Assembly (NCBI GenBank): GCA_026929865.2
Contig: CM049405.1
Coordinates: 20,059,001-20,123,000 of the forward strand
Direction of reading: 5' to 3'
DNA length: 64,000 nucleotides
Source of the DNA: Hyperoplus lanceolatus
Lineage: Eukaryota > Chordata > Actinopteri > Uranoscopiformes > Ammodytidae
The first letter of the stretch is position 1, and each line of letters begins with the position of its first letter. The notes under the pieces are model-generated. The model did not search any database. It was not told the origin of the DNA and worked only from the letters and a program-made list of their open reading frames with translations. Position numbers and translations under genes: made by a program. Below, one piece after another: positions 32,700-44,709 of this stretch.

Positions 32700-35250
32700 G
32701 TGACTAGAGACTTAGTCAAGCCTCGCTTTTTCAATCATCCTGGATAGCTGATATAAGCTTTTGTTAAACAGCCCCCAGCCTAAGTTGGTTTTAATTCAGA
32801 CATTAAGAGAAACACATTGGCACAACACAAACAATAAAGAAATGTGTCCGCAGCTCAAAGGCATACTGTCATAAGTATTGATCCAGAAGGCAACATTTCT
32901 CCAACCTAATCTCCATCATTTTGAATAGCTGCATAATGAATGCACAAGCAGAAAACTACTTTTATTAATACATTTGATTCCAGATAAATGCAGACTGACA
33001 CTCTCCTTAATAGTGGACAAATAAATAGAACATTGAAGGGATCAATTCATGTGTTAGCTACCTGTTAGGCTGGTTGCTGCAAGACTTAAACCATTTTTGC
33101 ATTCAGAACTTAAATCATTCTCTCCCCTGGCCTCAGGCTGTACTTGTCCTCTTCAAAAAACAATTATTTCCCAAACCTTGCAGCGATCCCCTCAATAATT
33201 ATGCATGTGTTAAAGGGTGATTGCAGCTGCTACTGCTCCTGATTGGGCCGATCTGGGGAATTGGAGCAATGCAAGTGAATGGCCACTTACCAGAAACCAC
33301 CACACAACAGCTGACTGGGTGACTCATCATAAAGAAAAGTTCCTTCAGGGTTTGGAGGAGGGTAAGGCATTTACACTGAACTGTAAATAATCCTGTGTTT
33401 TAATCAGAAAATACTATAATGGCAGACTTAAATAGACTTCATAAAAGAAAAAACACACACAAAATACATGACATTGGGCTTTAACTTTAATGAGGTTTCA
33501 GACAAATTAAAAATACATGAAATCCACAAAGTCATTTCACTTAAATGTTAAATAGTGACATTTTCATAGATTCTGCCATTTAGAATGAAATCCAAGATCA
33601 AATCCTGCTTGGAGTCAATGACATATAAATGTCATTAGAGTGTTTTTGTGGCATCGTAAAGGTGTCTGATACGAGTCAAACATAAAAAAATATACATTTT
33701 AGTAAAGAGTTTAGTCTGCATCAGTAAAAGGCAGGCAGCTTCAAATGACCTGCCAGCCCCGGAGTGTGCCCCTCACCAGGTCATTATCTCTGCCTCTGTT
33801 ATTTGATAGCAAATGATCTAAATGAGAGTGGAAAAAGGAAATTATTTTGGTCCAATTTTGCCATGACCCAGCCTCTGTTTACAGATCAGTGCTGGAAGAG
33901 GACAGGCAAAGTTACAAGACAAGCGGAGGCCTATTAAGAGAATCAAAACCATGTTGGGACGGTGCCATTTTGATCTCATCTGTACACAGAGCGCTGCAGT
34001 GATGGACTGTCCGATGTGTGAACCTTCCTTTAAAATGTTCTTCGAGCATTAGCTAAAGCATAGTGTAATAGTTTGGGGTGTACACTTCTTTTCTCCCTCG
34101 GCTAAAGTTGGAGATGAGATAGATGATGACGAAACTCCAGAAAGACACTATGCCCGACCAAGAGACAGTCGGGCCCAGAAGTCTGTGTAAACAGTGTTTA
34201 TACTTGTTTGCAATGTGATATGAAATGTTTAATTAGCAATTAAAGAAGCTGGAAAACAGAACCTGGCAAGCTGTTTCCCCTGTTTCCAGTATTGTGCCAA
34301 GTTAAGCCAATTGTCATTAGCAGAGGCTAGTGGTATCAATCTTCTCATGTAGTGTTTGGCAAAAAAAGCAACTTGGAATGTTTCCCAAAATGTCCAAGTA
34401 GTAGTGTTTCTGGCAACCTGACTAATACAAGGCTGATGTACTATCTCCTTTACATCATCTGTGTAGGTCTCCCCTTACTCCTGAGGGATTTATCAGTCTT
34501 TTCAGTGCCCCACTATGTTCACCAGCTTGTTGTCAACTTTTGCAGGCTGCTAAACAAATAGCATACAGTTTTCGTACTCTTTATTTTATTTTAGAGCTTT
34601 TTCAGCTGCCTGCCACAGTTGAAAACAATATTGTGAGCACAGAGCTGAAAGGGGATGTTGAAGAAATTGCATTGTTGGTCCGACTCGTACGACAAAGTAT
34701 GAAATTCATGCTTCAGGAGGCATATTGCCGTTTGTCTTTTGATTGCAAAATATTGTGGCCATGCTACTGTTAAACCCCCTGGGTGTGTCAATTTGAGCGT
34801 GACCTTTCAAAAGGTAGCATTTTCCCAGGAAGATAGTCAGCGGAGTAACTCAAAGGAATGTTAAGTTAAGATATATACAAAACACAATGTGAGCAGACAA
34901 AAGCCAAATCATTCACTGCATTTCAATTATGTTGGCTCTGTGTACCGAGGCAGGATAAAAGAAAAACGGAGATTCACTTTTACTAATGCAATGACAGGCT
35001 CCAATGAACAATTTGATCTATTGGGGTGCAGAGAGAGAGAGAGAAGAGAGATAGAGAGAGAGATATTGAAGTTTGGCTAAGACCTCAAGGACATGGAGCT
35101 GGTGGGAATATAAACCACTACAGCCAATGACCAGATAGAGAAACAAAGAATGCCAGGTTGTAAGATACATCGTTTGACTAGGGTTGAAAAACATAATGAT
35201 CTCTCCTGCAGATCATAAAACAAACCCCATCTCTCTCAGAGACTATCTGC
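32700..35250. other. Intergenic stretch, faint repeat trace at 34331-34400
   Basis: No exon recognised. The sequence at 34331-34400 (GTGGTATCAATCTTCTCATG ... TTTCCCAAAATGTCCAA) resembles the end of a common fish MITE, but its partner end was not found. A GA-rich run lies at 35033-35064. Confidence 0.35.
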
Positions 35251-35254
35251 TTAA

Positions 35255-36523
35255 CCTTCCTCTCGTGTTAGGGTCGCCACCGACCCGTTTTGGTTTTCAA
35301 ATGCACAAAATAACCACTTACATTTTGTTTATTGCATCAAGATTTCTTGACTTTGTCAGGAACTATTTAAAAAAAAAATAAAAATGTTTCACTTAATTAT
35401 AAAATGCTCTGGTGGAAATTTTAACACTGGTGGTGTTAGGGTCGTTTTTGACCCGGTTATAACATAAGATTTAAAAAACAATAACTAGAGCCAAAACTGA
35501 AATCATAATTGCACTGTCAGCCAACACAATGACAGTCAGCTCCTCTCCCAATCATGTGAGCTCTGGGGAGGTTCTCATTTTGACTTTTTTTGCCCTTATA
35601 CCTGCATAAAAGCTAAACAAACAGACGGGCATATCCAGACATGTGAGGTCAATTCAGTATATAGTTGGTGACTTGCAGAGTGCACATCTCCTATTTGCTG
35701 TATTCAAAAATTAGGAGATATACAATTAGCCAAGTTCTGGATCATGTTGTTGGTGAAAATGGCCACTTGATTAAAAAAAAGAGGTGTCAGGTCTGCCGAA
35801 GCACTAAGGACAGAGAGATAAACGTATTGTGCTTTACCTGCAAGAAATATCTCTGCAAAGAACACTAAACGTGTTGCTTTTTGTCACACATCTGTACACA
35901 CACACACACATATACACATGGACACAGAGACTTTTACTCTGTTTTTTTTACTAGTTTTGGAACTAGTAATTGATTTCGATTGGTTTGATTTGTTGATTGG
36001 TTGTTGTTTATTTGACCTTACAAATCTATATGTTGTTGTTTTCATTGTGTGTTTGTATAATGCTGAAATAAAAGTTGTTTTGCTCTTTTCTGAAATAAAT
36101 ATGTATGGGTCGTAATTGACCAGTAACACCATAGATGTTAAAAAGGTCAATAATATTAATATGAAAAAATAAATAAAACAAATTTAGTTAAGAAATGTGT
36201 TCTCATACCTCTCAGTGATAATCAGGTAACACAACAACCAAATATGTATTTATATGATTCTCTTAAGGTTTATTTTACCATTTTTTTAATTGAAATAATT
36301 ACATAATTATGACAAAAAAAAGGCCCAGCCGCCTACACCAAAAATATTAAAAACAACATTTTCATGGATAAGGAAGCCTTACTTACAAGTTAACCAAGAG
36401 ATGAGAAACAAACTGGATGATAGGTAATGGTTTTTAGTGTGTTTTACAGCTGATTTCAGACACGGGTCGAAACCGATCCGCTAACACCATGGATGGTAAC
36501 AGAAAGTTAACACAGGAGGAAGG
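35255..36523 (+). mobile_element. piggyBac element, internally deleted
   Basis: Bordered by TTAA at 35251-35254 and 36524-36527. The terminal repeats are CCTTCCTCTCGTGTTA and, inward from the right, CCTTCCTCCTGTGTTA. Subterminal GGGTCG...GACC motifs recur near both ends (35271, 35441, 36107, 36464), like the binding repeats of fish piggyBac elements. The 1,269-bp element keeps only the last part of the transposase gene (next entry). Confidence 0.9.
35665..35868 (+). pseudogene. piggyBac transposase C-terminal cysteine-rich tail
   Basis: The 67-codon frame ends HLIKKKRCQVCRSTKDREIN, then VLCFTCKKYLCKEH and a stop. The spacing C-x2-C, then C-x2-C, C-x2-H matches the cross-brace zinc finger that closes PGBD/piggyBac transposases and binds subterminal DNA. 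The residues before it (about 1-30) are not recognisable, and the entire DDE domain is absent. Since the tail ends in a proper stop inside intact TTAA-flanked ends, this looks like an internal deletion derivative, not random decay. Confidence 0.82.
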
Positions 36524-36837
36524 TTAAATCAATGCTTTGTGTCGCCGGGCCCATACTCCATTACTGTATTATCAATAGTTTCCCCATTCACTGAGTATTT
36601 GAGGGTGTTCAATGCATTGCCATTGCCGTGAATCAGATTGGACTAATATTACCTGTATTTCCCAGTGTCTTGCAGCACTCCCTTAATCGTTGCTGGGATG
36701 TGAGAATGACTTGCTGTTTAAAGGGGGAGTCCACGACTTTCGAGAACGCTCGTCGTGAAAATCACTTTGTCAAAATCAGTTAATATATCCTCAAAATCGA
36801 CTACTTGTCCGTACTGTGTGCGCTTAACAAAAATGTG

Positions 36838-36941
36838 GTGTTAATACACAGCCTAGGCTCTGTAAACTGGTATGTAAACAAAGGGGCCCAACATGGCAAG
36901 AAGTGTTGCCCATCTACAGAGCCTAGGCTGTGTATTAACAC
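36838..36941. repeat. Perfect 27-bp inverted repeat, 50-nt spacer
   Basis: 36838-36864 (starting GTGTTAATACACAGCC) is the exact reverse complement of 36915-36941. Weaker pairing continues outward to about 36800 and 36985. It is the centre of the surrounding palindromic MITE. Confidence 0.93.
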
Positions 36942-36983
36942 ATGATTTCTTTTCAGCAAACATATAGTTAGGACAATAGTTTT

Positions 36984-37252
36984 GGGGCGACTGTGGCTCA
37001 GTTGGTAGAGCGGGTCGGCTGATGATCAAAGGGTTGGAGGTTCGATCCCCGCCCTGCCACCTGTGTCATGGTTGTTGTGTCCTTTGGCAAGACACTTCAC
37101 CCACCTTGCCTCGTGTGAATGTCGATAGTTAGCCTGCTATCGGTGTATGAATGTGTGTATGAATGGTAACGTGGGAAAGGAAAACAGGTCTCCCGTATAA
37201 AAGAGTCTTCGGTCTCAATGGGATTTACCTGTATAAATAAAGGTTAAAAAAA
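36984..37252 (+). mobile_element. tRNA-derived SINE
   Basis: A tRNA-like head carries an A box (TGGCTCAGTTGG at 36994-37005) and a B box (GGTTCGATCC at 37039-37048). A tRNA-unrelated body follows (GGCAAGACACTTCACCCACC), then an A-rich tail after AATAAAGGTT. AGGACA flanks it on both sides. The head lacks a proper anticodon stem and acceptor pairing, so it is not a tRNA gene. RNA polymerase III would start at its left end. Confidence 0.88.
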
Positions 37253-37334
37253 GGACAGGTAGCAGATTGCAAAGAAGTATTCATGATTTTGACAAAAAGT
37301 GAATAGCGTTCTCCAGAACCACTCACTCCACCTC

Positions 37335-38355
37335 AAATCCGATTGGGCTGTTATTATCTGTGATTGCATGTGGCTTGCAACAATCTCTATGTTTTGAGAG
37401 AGACATTTAAAGAGTGACTCAACCCACTCTCAACTGAACTAGACATGTATTTGTGGCTGTGTACAAGTCATTGTGGTGTATGTGTTCGCAAGTGTGTGCT
37501 CCCTTTTAGTGTGTGGCAGCAACCTCAATTATCCTATTTGTGAACCCACCGTCAGATGCGGCACACTTCGACATTGCCTTTTTAATGTTGTTTGGCTGAA
37601 CTGAGAAAGTGCAGAGCGGAAAGAACAGACCCACTGCAATATGCGGTAATGTGTCAACTGGCACAGACCTTTATAGGGTCTGACCAATACGAGCTCTCTG
37701 ACGCCTCACACCCACGTCAATCTTTAGAATGATGCTGCCGGGACTTTTGTGCTGACACATGCTGTACTTTGGTTTGCCTTTTTATGTTCCAACATCTCCC
37801 CTGGAACAAAACAAGGGCACAGGGAAAAGATAAAATAGAAACATCTTTGGAAACAGCTTGTTTACCATCAAAGGACACTTAAAACACCAGTAAAAGCCAG
37901 GCTAATGATGGCGGACTCCATAAGGCTGATTGGCAAAGGCATTAAAAACCTCCCGCACCGTTAGTAGCAGTAAGTGACATAACAAATTCCAACTTTAATT
38001 TGGAGGATGAATTATTTGAAGTAGTTGGGGGCTGCAATTGAGGAACTGCATGTACGTTCAGTATATAATCGTATGCTATCCAGGGAAAGGCTGGACTGGC
38101 TGCCAACACGTGTAATAAATGCAAAGTGATTCTTGGGATTGTCACTGGACACAATGCTCCTAAGAGTTTCACTTACCTTCCATTGCAAGTGAGATGTTGG
38201 CTTAGCTCGGGACATTCCTACTATGTATAGCCACACAAAGTGTTTAGTTATATTTTAATGTGCTTGAGAGGGTTTTATCTTTAATAATACAAAAAAGTTT
38301 GGAGCCTTATATTAGGTTTACTGTATTATTAGGTCCATCAATTAGAGAAACATTT
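37335..38355. other. Intergenic stretch, nothing recognised
   Basis: No exon, RNA gene or mobile element recognised. Confidence 0.4.
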
Positions 38356-38630
38356 TAAAACCTACTGGATGGTCGGATTGCCATGAAGTTTGGAAAAGAC
38401 ATTTGTGCTCTCTTGAGAATTAATTGTTCCAACTTTGCTAGTCCCTTATTCTTTCATACAGCTCCATCATCAATCCAAGTTATGTCCAACACTTTGGCCT
38501 ATGAATGTGACTGTATGAATAAGATAGTGACCATGCCAAAAATTATACCTGCTTCGCATGTGTGCATACTAAACGTACATCCTCACAGAGCCACTGGCAT
38601 GGTTTCAGACCCTTCGTCTTGTTAAAATAT
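38356..38630 (+). repeat. Diverged dispersed fish repeat
   Basis: The phrases CTACTGGATGG, GGATTGCCATGAAGTTTGG and, at the end, CACTGGCATGGTTTCAGAC...TCGTCTTGTT match from memory a common non-coding repeat of percomorph genomes. It is strongly diverged and no ends or duplications were found. Confidence 0.5.
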
Positions 38631-39129
38631 TTAAAGGAGAGCAGAGGGCATTCAAGTCCTACATTACTGTCCATTTCTGTTTGTCTCAGCCATAAGATAG
38701 TCAATACTATTCAGGACTCGGAGCAGCATGCTCAGCAAACTTTAAAGAGAAGTCCAAGCAAGAGAGGGCTGCTCTTCCCAAAATGTAAAAATCTCTTTAT
38801 CTGGCCACAATGTTACACAACATGTGGAATGTCTAATATAGAATATTCAGTTTTTGTTGTGACTGAACCAGAGCATTGGAGATTCAGCTGGTTGGCCATT
38901 TTTGAAAATGGTGGCTGTGTTGTTTTGAATATTTCATATCAGAGCTGCTATCCTTGATGCAATCAGGAGGACAAACATTAGGATATCAGAGCTGAATGAG
39001 ATTCAAATATATTCAACTGAAATCAAAACTAAATCAGGAGTGATTCATGTCTGTGTGTATGCCTCTACTTTTTCATCAATAAAGTAATGATGGGGAAAAC
39101 TTGCTTCATACTTGCACCTGTATAGTTGC

Positions 39130-39130
39130 A

Positions 39131-39163
<33 letters not shown>

Positions 39164-39182
39164 GCGAGCGTATGTGCGTGTG
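39130..39182. repeat. (TG)n microsatellite, degenerate on the right
   Basis: TG run of about 28 bp continuing as TGCG-type variants. Confidence 0.93.
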
Positions 39183-40279
39183 TCTTGTTTGCTTGTTCGT
39201 ATTCCCACAGTCCCTGTTCATAAAAGGCGAGCTAAATCAATACCTGGAAACACGCTGTTTCACACAGTAGGAACCAACCGCTAAAAGCAGCAGCAACTTG
39301 CACTTTCTAACCAATTTAACCCTAACTAAGCACAACATGATTTCAGTTGTCAATCTCTAAAGGTTTTTCATCAATACATATGAAACAAATGGTGTCCTAA
39401 TGTGAAATCGAAGCCTTACCATAATTGTTTGTGAAATCAGCTATTTACATGACTGAACTGTATGGTACAATTGTTTGGGTCATGGCTATAAAAACACAAG
39501 TTATAAAACAAGAAAAATAGGAGAATTTTCATACCCCCTCCCTGTAGATGGCACATAATTAAAACTATAGCAGCAACCACTTGACTTCCCACTCTATGAT
39601 GCACGTGTGCTTCTCCACACCTGTCACTCCAAACCAAACTGCAGTAATTTGTGCCATTAGGCGTCACTGATTGGACTGGGACTGCCACCAAGTCGCCATG
39701 GACTAATGTCAAACTGGATGTTTTCCTTGCAGAATATGAGCTGTCCAGATATGATTCATACACACCCCCATCTCACGTGTTGCTCACATGAACAAATCTC
39801 TGGAAGGTGCTCATGCATACATTGAAGACCCATTGTTACGACAGTTACATAGAGTGGGCACGGCAGGCCTTCCCAGAAATAAACCATTCACCCCCCAAAA
39901 CATCTCTAACGATGGAAAACAGAAGAAGTGGTTGTACAGTAGAAATCATCTCATATACTCTGCCCTTAGGGAAAGTGGTAAGGCTTTATATTACGTAGAC
40001 ACTCATCAGCATTATTTGATGCTTAATTAATGCTCAGTTCATCCTGAGTTAATATAGGACTCATGTAAGACTCATGGAGGACTCAGCCATGAATGAATGG
40101 TTACTCCATCAGTAACTAATCAGAAGTCAGTCTTAATTACAGACTGAGTCTTTAATGATAATTGCTTACCTAAGACATCTATTACAGATTAACTCAGACA
40201 TCTTTCTTAAAATGTATTAATACTATTAATTAATGAATTACCAACACTGAAAACCGTGAATTTGAAGTCCCATACATTA

Positions 40280-40410
40280 ATTAATAGTTATGTGTCCCGC
40301 TAAGTAAAGTCACAACATTATGATATATTTATAGATCATTACCTAACGATGAACTAAGACGGGTTAAGAGCATGATTTCACTTTAATATGGTAGCATGGA
40401 TAACCAATTT
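40280..40410 (-). repeat. Subterminal repeat unit, inverted copy
   Basis: This single unit contains TTATGTGTCCCGCTAAGTAAAG-type sequence and GATGAACTAAGACGG. It is the reverse complement of the units arrayed at 42427-42812. Confidence 0.8.
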
Positions 40411-41029
40411 TTCTGGAACCAAAAGCTTTGCAGAAGCCTTCCTGGTGGACTTCTTATTAACCAAAAGTAATACATTTTGTAAAATTCATTCAATCTTCAA
40501 ATGATTAAGTTGTTTAGATGAGGAAATGTTATGAAATAAATAAGATTTGTTCAGCTGTGCACCAGCACAAGCACCTTTCCAAGGCTCGGAAGTTGCCAGG
40601 TCTAATGGTTAGAAATAAGTAAAAATGTGTCAACTAAACTTTTACACTCACCACATACTTTGACCTTTTGAAATTTAGAAGACATATTAATGTTGGTTTC
40701 TTCAAATATTGTATTTCTGATTAATCAATTTCAGTTAGCCTTATATATAGGATAGGCTTTATTTTTTAGGAATAAATAGGCTAATTAAATTACTGATAGG
40801 CCAACCTTTTCTCAGAACACACTCAAGATTTTTATTTAATTAATGATATATTTGTTTTTGTAAATGCCCTCATCCAGTCATGTTTTTTCTCACTAATTAC
40901 AGGACGTTACTAGACAGATCTGGCAACCCACATTGAATTTGTCTATTTTTTACCAAGCTGAAAAAAAATGTATGGGGGTTGAAGTATTCTCCAAATAAGG
41001 TTAAAATGCACGGAACAGCAACCACTCAA

Positions 41030-42300
41030 TCTCTATATAGAACATTTGACAACACAGGGGAGGCGCAAGATCCTCCAGAGCTGCACGTGAAGTTGAGAGG
41101 AGCACCTCAATCCTCTATTAGAAAAACCAATGGGCCGTGAAGACGTCGAAGAAAACCACTGGACAGAAGCCACAATGTACAAGGAGACGAACACCATGGC
41201 AACGGGCCGAAATGGACAGGCAGACGACAAAAAGAGGTTAGCAAACTACCAGCTCAATATTGTTCTTATGATTTTTATTGCATGAAGTAAAGTTAGCGGT
41301 GACATGTTACAAAGCATTCTTAAAAAGGTAGGCTACGTCTACATTAAGCTAACGTCATGTTAGCTTAATGGTTTTGTTTGCCTGGAGCCTGGAGTAACGT
41401 TAGCCGATTGGATAACAAGCTAGCATTTTACGTTATGGGCCAAGTCCCAAAATGTCTCTTATTGGTAGGTATTGTATATCCTATACATCCCTAGAAGAGG
41501 TGTTGATGTGATAAACCTTTTATATTGGTAGCTTTTGTTTTTAGTGGTTATCCCCTCTCAAAGTATAGGATAAGTGTAATGGAGGTCACACTGCAGGTGA
41601 ATAGGGTAATATTTTTTTTACTTAGGCCTATATATATCATCATGAAACTTTGCCAGTTGATTACTAACATTAAAACAATTATTTTTCAAATTACAATTTT
41701 TTCAGAAATGTTTGAATAAATATGCAATTTTGGCAATATCGAACTAATCATGTGAGAATTGTTTTTACAAAACAGAATATGGATGAAGTTTTTTTTTTTC
41801 ATTTTATAAATAAAAAAATACTATCAAAAATAGTGTTGTCTTTTCAGCATGTTTTTAAGAAGAAATTGTATCACTGATCAGACAATTAACAACATATGAA
41901 CAAACCCTTCTGTAATGACTTTCAGAATAGTGCTGAGAATGATTATGGAAAGTTAGATATAAGTGCTTCAAAAGTTGATTTATGATACATTTTCGGATGT
42001 CTGATGTTTACACACACTTTTTGTTCCTTTCTTTCAGTAAAATCTCCTGAAGAGTTGATCGAGCGTTACTACAAGGGTCCTTCGGCTTGTCAAGGGTGGC
42101 TCTGCCAAATGAGATGCCTACAGCAAGATGAAAGTTGACAGGAACACAATTGTGTATCAATCAGCAATTGTAGATTAGCAGCATTCAAGATAGTAAATGA
42201 AGATTGCTTGATATTATTATATTTTTTTTGTGTATGTTCATTAAACAGACATTGTTAACGTTTTAGGTAGACACTACTTTGAATACAATAAAACTGTTAA
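41030..42300 (+). other. Minigene-like structure inside the long-TIR element
   Basis: In order on the plus strand: a TATA box (CTCTATATAGAAC, about 41030-41042), an ATG at 41130, and an open frame starting MGREDVEENHWTEATMYKET that runs to a donor AAAGAG|GTTAGC (exon end 41236). Then come a long AT-rich segment, a pyrimidine-tract acceptor TTCCTTTCTTTCAG (exon start 42038) and AATAAA at 42287. Direct joining gives a peptide of about 39 residues that stops at TGA 42048-42050. Another frame of the second exon reads SPEELIERYYKGPSACQGWL and onward for about 32 residues. I recognise neither peptide. It could be a decayed transposase gene, a captured host gene fragment or chance. Confidence 0.4.
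41343..41369. repeat. Small hairpin, 11-bp arms
   Basis: ATTAAGCTAAC, GTCAT, GTTAGCTTAAT: perfect arms just inside the putative intron of the minigene-like structure. Confidence 0.85.
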
Positions 42301-42426
42301 AATCCCAAATGATGGTCTTCAATGAAATTAATATAGTAGCCTCTGTTAAATCACGACAGGAATGCAGACCTTTATATTATAACAGTTTTGTACTGATTGT
42401 ATATTTGTCACCACCGTCTGAAAGAG

Positions 42427-42812
42427 AAATCATGCTCTTAAACCGTCTGAGTTAATCCTTAGGTAATGATTTGCAAAAATATTATAATGTTGTGACTTTA
42501 CTTAGCGGGGCACATGACACTTAACTAACCAGTAATTGACATGGTTGTCCATGCTAATATATTAAAGTGAAATAATGGTCTTAAACCGTCTTAGTTCATC
42601 GTTAGGTAATATATCGTAATGTTGTGACTTTACCTAGCGGGACACATAACACTCAACTAACCATTATTGACAATAGTTTTTCATACTACCATATTAAAAT
42701 GAAATCATGATTTGTACCTGTATTAGTTAGTCATTAGGTAAGGAATTGCAAATATATCTTCATGTTGTGACTTTACCTAGCGGGACACATAACTATTAAT
42801 TAATTATTAAGT
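42427..42812 (+). repeat. Subterminal tandem array, three ~135-bp units
   Basis: Units start at about 42427, 42570 and 42702 with AAATCATG or AAATAATG. Each carries a TTAGGTAA...ATGTTGTGACTTTAC(T/C)TAGCGGG core. The array is one-sided within the long-TIR element, and unit lengths differ by small indels. Confidence 0.87.
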
Positions 42813-43592
42813 AACTTCTGGTTGTGGTTATATCTGTTGATACTGCCTGAAAGGCCACACATATACACGTATCAAAGTGGGAAAGTTGCACAGTGAATAG
42901 GTCATAATATTTGGACTGCCAACAAGTATATATGCATCAATATCCGAGCAATTACCTTCCGTCACTTCTACAGGAAGTGAAAGCACTTGGCCACATATGT
43001 CCCCTGGATTTTAATCCTGGACTGCAAAGAATCCTGCAGAAATGTTCCTATCCCAAAAACAGGACTTAAGGTACGTTAATAAACAGATACCAGTTCAAAT
43101 AGTACGGTGAAATGGAGGTTGCTGACATACTGGACTCTAAATTCACGTGTTGTTGGTAAATAATGAATTAATAGTATTAATACATTTTAAGAAACATGTC
43201 TGAGTTAATCTGTAATAGATGTTTTAGGTAAGCAATTATCATTAAAGACTCAGTCTGTAATTAAGACTGACTTCTGATTAGTTACTGATGGAGTAACCAT
43301 TCATTCATGGCTGAGTCATCTATGAGTATTACATGAGTCCTACATTAACTCAGGATGAACTAGGCATTAGTTAAGTATCAATTAATGCTGATGAGTGTCT
43401 ACGTAATGTAAAGCTTTACCGGGAAAGTACTTTATCGCTCTTTCTGCATTTTCTCAATGCCTTGTGGCTGTTTTGTTTTATCTTATGATACACTTTAATT
43501 GGACAGGTACATTTTAAAAAGGATAATTTATAATATAATAAGAGTTATATGAACTATCTTAACTACCTTGGAGGCTATACTAAAAAGTCTTA

Positions 43593-44599
43593 GGGTGTAT
43601 TCACACATGGAAAGTCCGTTAGTTCACTTGCTTTGGTCCAGACCAAATAGAATTTAGATTTTTTTTTGTTGGTGTGGTCCACTTTCATATTGCCCCTTTT
43701 GCAAGTGAACCAGCAATACGAAGCAAAACCACACGTGATCTGAAGTCATTCATTCATTGGACAGACATTCTGGGGTGGAGAGAAGCAGGAAGAACGAAGT
43801 AAAAACTGCGAAATATATCATTGATATAATATGGTTAAAAATAATAAAAATGCCTACATCTAGCCTATAAATAAAGAAGAAACACATCAAATTATTATTG
43901 TTTCATATGGTTATAATATGTAGCCCCATGTCAATGCCACGTTATGTGGCTTCTAGCCTACGATGTGAAACATCATTTTTACTGTATTCTTGCTGCTGGA
44001 CGCGCGGCTCGCGTGAAGAATAGGCTCAAACTGAAACACAGCTGATTTAGCTGTGTATCAGCTGGGTGTCAGTTCGGGGCAGTTCAGCACCAAACTGACA
44101 CGGGGATAGTACTGACGAAGAACAATAAAAACACACACTTCATGCAAAGCGCAGCGTGAATCTGTTGGCACTGTAGGCTACGGGAGACGCTCCTCTCCAT
44201 CTGATCGCTGATCCGCACGCGTCATTATCAAATGTAATATTTTCGCTCGGGGCTCCCGGTCAAACCACAACTAATCTTCCTAACAATGGCGACAACAACA
44301 CTTTCCCATAATGTGAAGCTGATGGCGATTTATTAAAAAAGAAAAGAAAGAAAAGGCGCAGTGCTTCCTGCAATTGGGTCGGATCGAGTCCGGCCAAATT
44401 CACACCACAAACGAACTGCAGCAGAGTGCGTTTCGAAGCGCATCGAGACCACCTCTTCAGCTGGGTCTCGGAGCGTTTGTTTGGTCCGCCCCTGGGTGCG
44501 ATTGCTGTATTCACACCTGTCTGAAAGATGCGCACCGAAGGTGGAAGTGCACCTGAGTTCGTTTCAACCGAACTAAACACAGCATGTGTGAATACACCC
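43593..44599. mobile_element. Harbinger-like element, family B copy 1
   Basis: The terminal repeats are GGGTGTATTCACACATG and its inverted copy CATGTGTGAATACACCC, with TTA duplicated at 43590-43592 and 44600-44602. It is 1,007 bp without transposase. Ends starting GGG and a 3-bp TWA-type duplication suit PIF/Harbinger. It aligns in reverse with the outer parts of 53978-56495. Confidence 0.85.
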
Positions 44600-44627
44600 T
44601 TAAGATCCCATTCCTAGCAACAACAAA

Positions 44628-44709
44628 CCTCGGCAATACTGGAGGACTCAGTGTTCTTTTTCATCATTCTCATGATCTGTTTCTGTAGAAGCAACAAACC
44701 CCAAAGTCA
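44628..44709 (-). repeat. Microsatellite-linked dispersed block, copy 2
   Basis: Reverse complement of the 20299-20371 block, sharing AACAGATCATGAGAATGATG and the ATTGCCGA end, and again abutting a CA/TG tract. Confidence 0.75.

Larger units (their letters stand above)
36723..37330. mobile_element. Palindromic MITE split by a SINE
   Basis: The left end (GGGGAGTCCACGACTTTCGA, then GAACGCT) and the inverted right end (TGGAGTGAGTGG...GAGAACGCT) pair, as do inner blocks (CACTTTGTCAAAATCA with CACTTTTTGTCAAAATCA). Without the SINE the whole element is one long imperfect palindrome centred near 36890. No target duplication was clear. Confidence 0.7.
39977..43420. mobile_element. 3.4-kb DNA transposon with ~300-bp TIRs
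   Basis: An exact 8-bp duplication GGGAAAGT lies at 39969-39976 and 43421-43428. The left arm (39977 to about 40270, starting GGTAAGGCTTTATATTACGT) matches the reverse complement of the right arm (about 43136-43420, inward GGTAAAGCTTTACATTACGT) at high identity over nearly 300 bp. Inside the right arm is a three-unit tandem array (42427-42812), and one unit occurs inverted at about 40280-40410. An 8-bp duplication is shared by hAT, P, Merlin and the fish Zisupton group. The GG start and very long TIRs do not look like hAT. I recognise no transposase in the interior, so the superfamily is open. Confidence 0.88.

Noticed and set aside
36984..37062. tRNA gene
   Set aside because: A and B boxes are present, but the acceptor and anticodon stems do not pair properly and a SINE body and A-rich tail follow. 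The same applies to 47864-47937.
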